Shown in pieces: positions 10,304 to 19,915 of a stretch of 64,000 nt of DNA. Origin of the DNA: Cladocopium goreaui (Eukaryota; Sar; Dinophyceae; Suessiales; Symbiodiniaceae); NCBI GenBank assembly GCA_947184155.2, contig CAMXCT020002062.1:53400-117399 (forward strand). The letters run 5' to 3'. A program made the position numbers and the translations under genes. The notes beneath the pieces were generated by a model that worked only from the letters and a program-made list of their open reading frames with translations, searched no databases and was not told the DNA's origin. How positions within the stretch are numbered: the stretch's first letter is position 1; the number at the start of each line of letters is the position of its first letter.

Positions 10304-11535
10304 ATGGCGTCCATAGTCGATTCAGAGGCTCAATTTGACCTCAGACTGGATCAGGTTAAGGTCCCGGAGCATTTGCAGAGGGCACTAAAAATCGCCGGAG
10401 TGAGCACCATTTCAGCTCTGGCATATGCACACGGTCAACCAGGCCAACCTATTGTTGCAGCTGAATTTGAAACCTGGGTCAGGCAACTTGACCCATCTGC
10501 CACGGTGGGCGGTGTTGCGGCCTTGAAAAGGCTCTTGTTTGAAAGCCAGACCCAGTTATTGGCGATCTTGAAGGAGCAGGTCATGAACCCTGAGCCTACG
10601 GTGGCTAGAAAAGTGCCGCCTGCAGAACGGGAGACAAGGTTGGTGAACCTCAAGGCACGGTTGGTTGGTGTCCTAGTTGAGGGTCATTCAGAACCTAGCC
10701 ACTCACTTTTGGATGCTGCAACTCAGCTGTACGACCAAAATGTTTTGAAGTTCATCCCATTGGAGAAATGCTACAGTCGACTGACGGAGCTCTCCTTCAC
10801 CAATAAGCCTCAGTCAAAACTGCTCGAGGTGGAGTCGTCCAAGGTGGTCATTCGTGACAAGGATGCTGAATTTGAATCGAGTGTGCAATCATCCTATCAA
10901 GCGTTGGAAGCATTCAAGCGTATAGGGGCTTGGCGCTTGATTTTGCAAATGTGATGTCGTTCACGAACCATGATAAGTATGTCCAGCTCCTCTTTGCCCA
11001 CCTCAATAGAGAGCCACCTTCAGGTTACAACAGATGCAGTGTGTCTCAACTGCTCGCCGCGGACAAAGCAGCTTGGTGCACGTTGATTGAAAAGAATGTG
11101 AAACCCAGACCTGACGCAACCGGCGTCTTGGCTCTTGACTCAAAGCTTGAAGAGGCGCTCACATCATATGAGGTTAGCTTCACCCTCTTGCCGATGATTG
11201 CGAAGCCTGCTCCAAAAGCTACGCCCGTGCAGCCAGCTCCTGTAACGAGACCACAGAACGCCTTCCCATCGAAGGGGGGAAAAAAGGGACAAAACAGGTT
11301 CCGTCCCTACGTAAAGGGTAAGGGAAAATCCAAGACCAAGTCTGACGTCAGGATTCCCAGTGAAATCCGAGCTGCAGGAGGAACCGCCTCGACACCTGAT
11401 GGCGACCCAATCTGTTTTGACTATTCACTCAAGAAGTGCAAGGAAACAGTTACAGATGGCCGCTGTCGCAAGGGCTACCACCTGTGTTGCATTTGTTATG
11501 GTCCCCATTGCATGCTGGACCATAAGAAGAGTTGA
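10304..11535 (+). pseudogene. Element C Gag-like protein, one frameshift
   Basis: Starts MASIVDSEAQF, like the Gag of element A. Conserved blocks are AYAHGQPGQ, KRLLFESQT, an ER..R..LK..L.G repeat and IPLEKCYSR. After FKRIG near 10925 the homologous sequence (LDFANV, SGYNRCSVSQLLAADKAAW) continues one frame over, so an indel has split the gene. The C terminus has a Lys/Gly-rich basic stretch and a Cys/His cluster (CFDYSLKKC, CRKGYHLCCIC), probably zinc- and nucleic acid-binding. It ends with TGA at 11533-11535; Pol follows in the same frame. Expected role: particle protein binding the element RNA. Confidence 0.78.
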
Positions 11536-12420
11536 TTATATGACGTCAATACACATAAAAGAAAGTTTCACCAGTGTCCAGATCAGCCTTCCGAACAGTC
11601 AGGTTTGCAGAGGCCGACAAGGAAAATTTTTTCAGACAGCAATCAAGCCCAAGCTGCTTCTCACCAAAGGTGTTCAGTGTCACCTCACCCTGATGATGGT
11701 CAGGGCAATTCATGCAATTTTTCTCATGCTCCACGTTAGCACATCGATCACATGCAGACATAAAACCGCCTGCCTCTTAAGCTAACTCATTTGAGAGATT
11801 ACTTCATTCTTGAGATTTGCGCAGGTACAGCAAGGGTTACATCATGCCCTCAAAGCCTAGTACTCGCAAACTCCTTTGGCGTCGACCATCAAAGGCTTAA
11901 AAATAGCAGAGCTAGGGACATACCCGTAACATTGCCGAGTGGTCTTCAAGTAGCTGGTTCCCAACCATTTTGGTCTGATTCCATGCCGGATGGTTTACCA
12001 TACATGAGTTACCTTCATCGTTGCAGAGTGAAGTCCGCAAATGCTTTGTACAATTTTGCTACGCAGATTGCCCAATATACATTGCACATAATTTGCCGTT
12101 CATTGAAAACCCACGGTCATCCTTGTACCGGCGCACTTCATTCTTTTCACCACTCCGACAGCTGCTGCAGTTCCCTGCCATCAAGCATGTGCCTATGGGT
12201 CCGACAGACCGAATTGGACAATCCTTGCACATAACAACAGTACCACCCTGGCTGGTGTCTGTACAACTTAGCACAAACCTTGAGGTGTTGCTGTCGATGC
12301 CAACAACAAAAGAAAATTCCCCACCACTAGGTGTCCGCGTCCCGGTTGCCATGTCCTACCTTCCAGCCCAAGTCGGTCTGTCCTTGTCCCAGACATTTGA
12401 AGCAGTGCCAGCCGGCTCTA
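11536..12420 (+). pseudogene. Element C Pol, N-terminal methyltransferase-like part (decayed, interrupted)
   Basis: Continues the Gag frame after its TGA, with two more stops (TAG 11737, TAA 11761). From 11791 it reads FILEICAGTARV ... FGVDH, corresponding to motif I and the following acidic strand of class I methyltransferases in the other elements. The domain then shifts frame; FIENPRSSLYR (the ENP motif) is found near 12105. Element A is inserted directly after base 12420. The left end (VPAGS) joined to base 30160 reads on as KLLKRPP, matching PPGAQLLRTTPL in the Pol of element A. The CGTxSxAR block is not visible in this copy. Confidence 0.72.
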
Positions 12421-12735
12421 GTTTGCGGTCAACTTGTTGATAGCTCCTTATTTCTGGTGTTGGTGAGAGAACTTGTTCTCGTGCTGCTGGTTGCCCTTCC
12501 TTGTTGCTGTCTCCTCCTGCTGGCTGGTGGATCACTCGAAGTAACAAGTCAATCTTGGAACCTGAACACTCAGTTGTAAATGTTTTCAACAGTGTACAGT
12601 TCAACAGTCATTTGCAGTTGTGCTTTACAATGCGGTTCAACTTGGTGAAGATCATGTTGGAACATTCAATGCTTGGCAACATTGGCTCCTAGGGACGGGT
12701 GGCGGGTAGCCTCTTACTTTTTTGGTAGAGGTTGC
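12421..12735 (+). repeat. Element A repeat A1
   Basis: 315 bases matching A2 at 29333-29647 with about two mismatches. Starts with CGGTCAACTTGTTGATAG five bases in, whose TCAAC-TT-GTTGA core is an inverted repeat. Bases 12736-13368 are leader without a supported gene. Confidence 0.92.
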
Positions 12736-13368
12736 ATGTCAACTTGTTTGGTTGCATGTTTTGTTTTCTTTTTTGTGACCACAACAGTGCCAATGAATTG
12801 TGTTTCAGAGGTTGTCAGTTTTGTTTACTCACTCAGATTGCCGCGGCGCTGTGCGCGTCTGCTTGGGTGCAAGGGAGCGGGGCCGCGTTGCCGCCAACAG
12901 CCCTTTGGCGCTCCGACCTGTGCCTGTGAGCTCAGCTACGGTGCGAGCTCGAGATTGCGGTTTTTTCTGGAGTGGGTTCATTTTTGCATTCAGCTTGATT
13001 TCCTGGATTCTGTCTGGCATTGTGCATGTGGATCAGCCTGGAGCGATTTGCAGAGTGTAATCGTCAGGAACATTTCATTATCCATTTCCCTGGCTGGTTT
13101 GAACTTCAGACTTTGATTTTGGCTCATTTGACTCCAGCGGAATCGCATCTCTACTTGAGGACTTGCATATTTTTGATTGTGGAGACAAAGGATTTGACTT
13201 TGACGGCCACTGCTGTGCGGATTCATTACTCAGGGTCAGGTTTTTCTGTACCAACCCCACCTGTGCAGCCTGCGCTGCAGTTAGCCGGTCAAGAAGGGGG
13301 AGTTTAGGACCAAGCGTTTTCATCTGATTTTGAGTCCAGTGGCAGTGCAGAGAGTGAAGCCATCAGTC

Positions 13369-15366
13369 ATGCCGTGGAGAGCCAACACTCTGACTAAATT
13401 TGCTGTAGGGAAATCTGACGATGCTATCAGTGACTCTGACCAGGGTTTTGAACATGTTGGCCTGGAACCCAGTGCTGTGAAGCCTGGTCAGTTGCATGGA
13501 GCTGGAACCTCAGAGGATGGCCTTTTTGGAGTTTTTGCGGAAAATGTGCATGAGACAGGGCGCAATGTGTTTCAATTGGAGGAGCCTGGTCTTGTTAAAG
13601 GTCGCTGCTCACCGAGAAAAGGAGCGTTGGACCTCAAGGCAAAACTGGTGCCGAGGGGTCCTACACTCAATGAGGCAAGCTTTGAACAGCACTTATCTCA
13701 TGCATTTCTCAGCACTAGAGGCCAGATTAAGGTTGTCATGCCATGGGAAAAAGGAGTTTCCAAAAAGATCTTCAAGAAACAGCCAGAAGATCAGTTGCAG
13801 AACCTTTTCAAGCAGCCTCGTCATTGGGTGGGGCTGGATGCAGTGCCTGAAGTGGAAACGAGTGAAGAGCTGTCGTCGGCTACTGGCAGTCGGCACCAAC
13901 TGGTCGGGGCCTTTTATGAGCATGCATTGTCATCAGTTTCTGATCAGTCCTTCTTGCAACAGCGTCAAAGCATTTTGGAAACTGCGGTAGAGAAATGGTT
14001 CTGCATCATTAGAGTCAACATGCTTGCCTCTTCAATTGGGCATGACATCATTGGTTTGGGCAGCATGGAGGAGCAGAGAAAAGGTGCATTTCAAATCATA
14101 GAAGCGGTGATAGGCGTCAGATCCAGAACCACTGCAATCACAAGGGCCAACGCCTTGCTCAAGTTCTTGCGGTGGAGAGCTGACAACTCAGACAGTGATG
14201 GTAAAGATTTTTCAGAGATAGAGGCATGGACCTATTTGATTCATTTGAGAGAGAGCAGCGCCGCGCCCACAAGGGCTACAAGTTTTCTGTCGGCTTGTGC
14301 CTATGCATTGCACGTATTTGGATTCTTGGGACTGGAAGCCATCTGCTCCAGCAGGAGGCTCAAAGGTTTGGCGGAGTTGATGCACGCTACAAAGGCTCCT
14401 CTGAAACAGGCCTTGGTTTTGACAGTTAGCCAAGTGATGTTCCTTCATGACAAGTTGGCTGCACAATCGTGCAACCATGTGGATAGAGCGATAGTGGCAT
14501 ATTTGTTGATTGCCCTTTATGGCCGTTGTCGCCATAGTGATCTGCAGAATGTCGAGGATGTCATTCTCGACTTTGGCCCTGAGGGTGGGTTCATGGAAAT
14601 AACAACCAAAACCCACAAGACAGCACGAACGGTGGCGCAGAAAACCAAGTTGCTGCCAGTGGTGATCCCGGCGGTTGGCATCAATGGCAGAGAATGGATT
14701 TCAGAGGCAAAGGGTGCCCTGGAAGAGTATGGCCTGAAGTTGGAAGGCCACATTGGAGGCCCGTTGTTCAGACCCCCAGGGTCATCGGGTGAGCCTCATT
14801 GCAAGAGAGGAATCACATCGGCAGAGGTCACCCGCTTCCTGCGCCTCATGCTTGAAGATGAGGCATCAGTCCAGAAGGATACAAGGGTGTCGTCTCACTC
14901 CTTGAAAGCCACGGTTTTGTCGTGGTGTTCAAAGGCTTGCATGGAAGCTTCAGACAGAGCGGTCTTAGGAAGACATGCAAGCGCTTATGGAGAGTCGAGT
15001 GCAGTCTACGCTCGAGACCTTGCAATTGGTGCTGTGTTTAAGTTGCAGGAGGTGCTGAAAAAGATCCATGGAGGAGAGTTTTGCCCTGATGCAGCCAGGT
15101 CAGGGTACTTCCCGTTGCAAGCCCAGACCTGTGAGGTCGAATTGCCGCTTGAAAGTGATGTGGTCAAAGTCGAAGAGGAACAGACTGAAGAGGAGCGGGC
15201 AACTGCTGCCCCCGACAAGGAACAATTGCCTGATGAAGAACAATTTGATGGCTCCTCTGGCAGTTCGGAGTCGATGGAAGGCTCCGATTCAGAGGATGAG
15301 GTGGTGGAGCCCACCCCCAAGTGTTTTAGACACTTCGCTGTTGGTCCTCTCTCAGGCGATTTGTGA
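13369..15366 (+). CDS. Element A tyrosine recombinase
   Basis: Cuts and rejoins DNA to insert the circular cDNA of the element. The start is placed at the ATG giving MPWRAN because element B's protein starts the same way (MPWRSN). A conserved MPWEKG motif lies near residue 124. The catalytic domain covers about 240-560: YGRCRHSDL (Arg I) near 385, SSHSLKAT near 509 (HxxK where most family members have HxxR), GRHAS near 535 and the nucleophile in VYARDL near 547. An acidic Ser/Glu-rich tail follows. The frame stops at 15366, but the domain expected next (SCGRSLNQ ... CKRCKSN) lies in another frame at 15363-15560, so this copy has a frameshift in its tail; the catalytic core is intact. About 665 residues. 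Confidence 0.88.
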   Translation: MPWRANTLTKFAVGKSDDAISDSDQGFEHVGLEPSAVKPGQLHGAGTSEDGLFGVFAENVHETGRNVFQLEEPGLVKGRCSPRKGALDLKAKLVPRGPTLNEASFEQHLSHAFLSTRGQIKVVMPWEKGVSKKIFKKQPEDQLQNLFKQPRHWVGLDAVPEVETSEELSSATGSRHQLVGAFYEHALSSVSDQSFLQQRQSILETAVEKWFCIIRVNMLASSIGHDIIGLGSMEEQRKGAFQIIEAVIGVRSRTTAITRANALLKFLRWRADNSDSDGKDFSEIEAWTYLIHLRESSAAPTRATSFLSACAYALHVFGFLGLEAICSSRRLKGLAELMHATKAPLKQALVLTVSQVMFLHDKLAAQSCNHVDRAIVAYLLIALYGRCRHSDLQNVEDVILDFGPEGGFMEITTKTHKTARTVAQKTKLLPVVIPAVGINGREWISEAKGALEEYGLKLEGHIGGPLFRPPGSSGEPHCKRGITSAEVTRFLRLMLEDEASVQKDTRVSSHSLKATVLSWCSKACMEASDRAVLGRHASAYGESSAVYARDLAIGAVFKLQEVLKKIHGGEFCPDAARSGYFPLQAQTCEVELPLESDVVKVEEEQTEEERATAAPDKEQLPDEEQFDGSSGSSESMEGSDSEDEVVEPTPKCFRHFAVGPLSGDL

Positions 15367-15560
15367 TGCACGATGTTTCGAAGCTGGTCCATTATGCAGA
15401 CCCAAGTTTTGTGGACGGTCGAGGAGCCAGGATGATTTCATGTGGCAGATCGTTGAACCAGAACTATAAATACATCACTCAATTTGACTCAGTTGATGTA
15501 TGCAAAAGATGCAAAAGCAACGCTGTCAAAGACGGCGCATTACCGAAAGCACTTGCGTAG
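15363..15560 (+). pseudogene. Element A recombinase C-terminal Cys domain, out of frame
   Basis: Contains HYADPSF, SCGRSLNQNYK and VCKRCKSN, aligning with the C-terminal domain of the recombinases of B (WCGRKKSANY ... CQQC), C (VCGKRLTAAY) and D (ICGRALSQTY ... CVQC). It lies in a different frame from the upstream recombinase, indicating one indel near 15360. Pattern CG(R/K) followed by CxxC suggests a small metal-binding module. Confidence 0.65.
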
Positions 15561-15967
15561 GGAGAAAAAGTGGCATGGAAGGGTCTTTCGGTCCTAGCTG
15601 CATGGCAGTTAAGAACATGTTGTGACCTTGTCCAAGATATACAAGGCAAGTGCTTGAAGGAATCTCAATTGCTTTTGGGAACTTGGGTTGCGTGGCACCC
15701 TGTCAATGGCATGCTTTGGAGCGTGGCTCATAAGCACTGCATGGAAGAGAGTATCAGCACGGCATTTGGATTGTTTTATCCTCATGTGATGCATGATCAT
15801 AATAGTTGAGTTATAGTACCAAATCAGAACTGTCCAATTCAATGAACTGGAAGGCAGGCAAAAAGGCAGGAAGTCTACCAGGTCGTTTCACAGTGTGCTG
15901 TTGCATCATTTTAGAAAAGCAATCTTTTCTTTTTAGGAGGGATTGTAGTCGCGCCAACGCATTGGCA
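15561..15967 (+). other. Element A recombinase-Gag spacer
   Basis: About 400 bases without a supported gene. The Gag frame is open from 15806, but family comparison puts the start at the ATG at 15968. Confidence 0.5.
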
Positions 15968-17188
15968 ATGGCAAGTTTACTGGATTCAGAAGCTCAGTTT
16001 GTCCAGCGCACCATCGATTTGAGGCTGTCAGATGAATTGAAGCGAAGCTTGAGCAGAGCTGGTTTGCAAACATTTGGAACGTTTGCCTATGCACATGGGC
16101 AGCCTGGACAGAATATTGCAGATGAAAGCTTTGAAGCATGGGTTACAAATCAACTGATGACGGGAGCCACAATAGCAGATGTTGCTGGTGCCAAACGTCT
16201 CCTATTTGAGAGTCAAACCATGGTCTTAGCATCCTTACAGGATCAGGTCAACGCTACTGACCCCTCTTCCATCAAGAAGGTGCCTGTGGCGGAGCGTGAA
16301 ACCAAGATGCGGGCAATCAAGAACAGACTGACCGGCCTCCTGATAGAAGGGCCGCTTGAACCTGGTCATGCACTCCTTGACACTACAGCAAGTATGATGC
16401 AACTCAATGAAATCAAATACATTCCTCCTGAAAAATGTATTTCGAGGACCCATGAAGTTTTGAATCAAAAGTCGGCAACGAAACAGTTGGATATCTCAGC
16501 AGAGAGTTTGATTGTGAAGGAAAAGCAGGATACCCCCGACATGACAGTCACTTCGGCGCTTCAAGTGCAAGAAGCCTTTCAGCGTCGCGGCATAGCGCTG
16601 GTGTTCGCCGACCTCATCACCCATGAGAGCTACACCAGGTACCTTACCACTCTTTTTGGACATTTGCATAGGGACCCACCTGCAGGATATGCAAGGACCA
16701 ATGTGAGCCAGCTTGTGAATGCTGACAAAGCTGTATGGCAGATGTTATTGGAGGAGGGTGTACGGCCCAAAAGGGATGAGACGGGGGTACTTGCTTTGGA
16801 TTCAAAGTTGTTGGAGAGTCTCCAGAGCTATCGTGTGTCTTTTTCCTTGCTGCCGATGATTGCCAAGAAAGACAGCACCCCGAGCCCATCCAAAACCACA
16901 AAACCTTCTGTGAGCCATGGTGGAAAGGGTGCAAACTTGTCCGTGCAAAAACCCTGGATCAAGTCGAAAGGTGGCAAAAAAGGTGGCAAGGGAAAAGTTC
17001 GAGTGCCGAACCACATTTTCAAGCTGGGTGGCACTGCGTCGAACCCAGCTGGAGAAGCGATTTGCTTTGGGTTCAATAGCAGTTCAGGATGTTCAGAAGC
17101 AGCTGATGGAGCGAAATGCAGACGTGGCCTCCATATCTGTGCAAAGTGCTATGGAACGCATGGAATCCAGAAGCACGAGCCCAATTGA
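15968..17188 (+). CDS. Element A Gag-like protein with C-terminal zinc finger
   Basis: Start chosen at the ATG giving MASLLDSEAQF, which matches the Gag starts of C and D. Conserved blocks: AYAHGQPGQ (residue 45), KRLLFESQT, VAERETKMRAIKNRLTGLL, IPPEKCISR (near 157), PPAGYARTNVSQLVNADKAVW and LDSKLLESLQSYRVSFSLLPM. The C terminus is Lys/Gly-rich and ends in a Cys/His cluster (CFGFNSSSGC, CRRGLHICAKC), a CCCH-like finger plus CxxC, likely for RNA binding. About 406 residues. It ends TGA CTA at 17186; the Pol frame continues in phase for 60 open codons up to the first Pol ATG, so Pol is probably produced by readthrough as a Gag-Pol fusion. I infer Gag from position and finger; no capsid fold can be proved by eye. 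Confidence 0.82.
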   Translation: MASLLDSEAQFVQRTIDLRLSDELKRSLSRAGLQTFGTFAYAHGQPGQNIADESFEAWVTNQLMTGATIADVAGAKRLLFESQTMVLASLQDQVNATDPSSIKKVPVAERETKMRAIKNRLTGLLIEGPLEPGHALLDTTASMMQLNEIKYIPPEKCISRTHEVLNQKSATKQLDISAESLIVKEKQDTPDMTVTSALQVQEAFQRRGIALVFADLITHESYTRYLTTLFGHLHRDPPAGYARTNVSQLVNADKAVWQMLLEEGVRPKRDETGVLALDSKLLESLQSYRVSFSLLPMIAKKDSTPSPSKTTKPSVSHGGKGANLSVQKPWIKSKGGKKGGKGKVRVPNHIFKLGGTASNPAGEAICFGFNSSSGCSEAADGAKCRRGLHICAKCYGTHGIQKHEPN

Positions 17189-17191
17189 CTA
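17186..17191 (+). promoter_or_regulatory. Candidate readthrough stop, element A Gag/Pol
   Basis: TGA CTA between Gag and Pol in one continuous frame. UGA followed by CUA is an established leaky context. The equivalents are TGA CTA at 39532 (D), TGA CAA at 23721 (B) and TGA TTA at 11533 (C). Confidence 0.6.
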
Positions 17192-19454
17192 AATGAGCAG
17201 CAGGCCAACGGTGAAATCCTTGCGAGTAATCCATCGAACCGATGTGTCAAGGGCCCAGACAATTTTTCCAGTGACAATTTTTTAGTATCCGTTGCTTCCA
17301 GTGATTCATGCAGAAAGCGTGTTGAAGATGGCAACTTAATTCAGCAGAAAACCAATTACACTTTAGCGATGACTGTTAGTGATGTTGGTGCCAGTTTTGA
17401 TTACATTTGTGCAAACCCAGCCAGCAGCATTGATGCAGCCTGCATCGTCGAAACCCAAGCACATCGAGAAGAGCCTTCAGTTGGGAACCCAGCAGACTTG
17501 GATGGTTTAGTAGACCAAAACCTGTGTTCCAATGTCAGTTCAATGCAAACTTCAGTTGCAGACGGTTTTGCATTTAACAAGGAACAGTTGACATGTCCGG
17601 TTGTCATTGAAATTTTTTGTGGCAGTGCCAGACTTACAGCCAGCCTCAAAGAGGTTGGGATAAGGGACGCATTTGGCGTAGATCACAAGCTTGACAAAGC
17701 TGTTGCAACGGCGAAACGTTTGGACCTTACTGTAGAGTCAGAGCAACGAGTGCTTTTGCAGTGGCTAGCATCACCGTTGGTCGTTGGAATCTTTCTGGCG
17801 CCTCCCTGCGGCACCTGTTCACTGGCTAGAAACATCAAGTTGCGTGATGCCACAGGGAAAATCATACCCGGCCCCAAGCCTCTGAGATCAGCTGAATGGC
17901 CGGAAGGTTTACCGGGTTTGGGGCCACGTGACAAAGAGCGAGTGTCAGCTGCAAACAAACTTTATGACTTTCTGGCGATACTGGTTGATTTAGCACATGA
18001 CAAAGGTTTGTTGGTTGTGGTTGAAAACCCCAGATCCTCCATCTTTTGGCTTACGAGATTTTGGAAGAAAATCAAGGCGCCCTTACAATATTCGGCGCAT
18101 CAAGCATGCGCTTATGGTGGAGAGAGACCCAAGTGGACGGTTTTGGCTTGGAACCATCCAGCTTTTTCATCTATTTCCCTTTGCTGTCCAGGTGAATCAG
18201 ATGTGCACAGCCACAAACCTTGGGGCTTAGTACAATCAGAGTCAGGTTTTCATTTTTCTACAAGTGAAGAGACGGCGTACCCTAGAGGACTTGCTCACGC
18301 CATCGCGAGAGTGTTCGCATCCATTTTGTCAGTGCATGGGTGGAAACCTCCTCTTGAACAAATGCAAGAACAGCCTGACGTGTCCTTGCGCTCCATGAGA
18401 GCCATCGCAACTGCACAGCCAAAGGCATCGAAAATGCCGCCAGTAGTCAGAGAGCACAAAAGCGTGGTACTGATCACGGGGCCTTTTACTGCACTTGCAA
18501 CAGCACCAGTAGAGTGCATGCAGAGGTTGAAACAAAATTGGAATATTCCACCATCTTGTCAAGCGAATGTAGATCGCTTACCTCCTGGTGCCCAGTTGTT
18601 GCGTACCACGCCATTGCGGTCAAATGGGGGTTTGTTACAGACCAAGCAGTCAGGAGTTGGTGTCTTCGAGCAGGCGTGGGGCATTCCATTTAGTCCAGAT
18701 GAATTTATACAGGAAGCATTGGAGCGAGGGCATCCCAAATCTTTTTCTAGGCTGGTACCCCGAGTGTTACAAACTGCCATCGAAAACAACTTTAGCAAGG
18801 ACGCATTGCACTCCTTACCTTTAAGTAGGATTCAATGGTTCACAAAATGGACTGAAAGGGCCAAACAACTTCAGCAGCGAGATAGGGAGATCAAGAATGC
18901 ACTTCCAGACCATGCAGCCAAGATTTTGGAAGCAAAGCGTTTGGCTTTGTTCAAGGAAATTTTGGAAGACCTTGAGTATCCCGATTTGGGTGTGTTTGAT
19001 GAGCTAGTCAACGGAACTGACCTTGTGGGGGAAGTAAAGCCTTTTGGAATTTTTGAAAAATCATTCAAGCCAGCGGAGAGAACAGTACAGCAGCTGAGAG
19101 AAGCAAGCAAGTCAGAACGAATGCTCAATTTCTTCAAGTGCTCTTCATCAGGAGACAAAGAAATCGATGACATTGTTTACAGCAAAACATTGGAGGAAGT
19201 TGAGTTTGGTTGGGCCACAGGGCCACTGCGGTTGGAAGACTTGCCTGGAGACGCAGTGATCAGCAGAAGATTCGGCCTTCGACAGCCAGGCAAGATCAGA
19301 CTCATAGATGATCTTAGTGCCAGCGGAATTAACCAAACGGTGCAAACAGCGGAATCACCCAAACCACATTCTGCAGATTTCATAGCAGCCATGCTTTTGG
19401 CAGTGCTAAAAGTTAGCGAAGGTTCAAAGCTGATGGGAAGGTCTTTCGATCTAA
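17189..19454 (+). pseudogene. Element A Pol, first part: methyltransferase-like domain, linker and start of RT (cut by element B)
   Basis: Open from the Gag stop; first ATG 17369. The methyltransferase-like domain reads VIEIFCGSARLTASL ... GVDH (motif I and following acidic residue) near residue 75 from that ATG, APPCGTCSLAR near 146 (motif IV position) and VVENPRSSIFW near 217 (motif VI position). These motifs resemble cytosine C5 methyltransferases, though ENP replaces ENV and CGT replaces CQ. A conserved linker (LPDHAAKILEAKRLALFKEIL ...) precedes the RT, whose first motif is broken at GRSFDL; element B starts after base 19454. The remainder resumes at 27774, where joining the flanks gives DLKSAYKQL, a standard motif A of YR-element RTs. 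Confidence 0.85.
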
Positions 19455-19695
19455 GTAGGTGCATCATAGGAACTATGAAAACCTTGTCTTTTTGTGCCCG
19501 GCGTAGGAACGTAGCGTACAAGGTTGTTCATTTTATAGGTAAACAAAACTTCCTGGTAACAACACCAAACGTCAAACAAACAAAAAAAAAATCTTGACAC
19601 CCCGTGTCACTGAATTATTTATTTTGTACCGGACTTACCACTCAAGGGTAGAGGTGGGAGGGAGCACAAAATTGTGCAACCATTTCCTTTTTGCA
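19455..19695 (+). repeat. Element B repeat A1
   Basis: 241 bases; second copy (A2) at 27192-27429. Eight bases in is TCATAG-GAA-CTATGA, an inverted repeat. Bases 19696-19915 are leader before the recombinase. Confidence 0.92.
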
Positions 19696-19915
19696 TGCAT
19701 GCGCCGTTCTGCAATTCATAAAGGTCATATTGCCTATCACGTGCCTGTTTTTCTGGGACATCAGACCAAGCAGTTTACATCTTGGACTTCATTTCCCTGT
19801 GGGTGCATCGTAGGCCTTATTTCGGCCTTCATTTTGCTGTTTTTGTGGGTGCTTCAAGCGTGACGCTTTTCCAGATTTCCTGTGCTTGTTTTCCGGGGGA
19901 GAAGACCCAAGTAGT

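Noticed and set aside
15568-15850. Plus-strand ORF between recombinase and Gag of element A
   Set aside because: No counterpart in B, C or D and no motif; treated as spacer.
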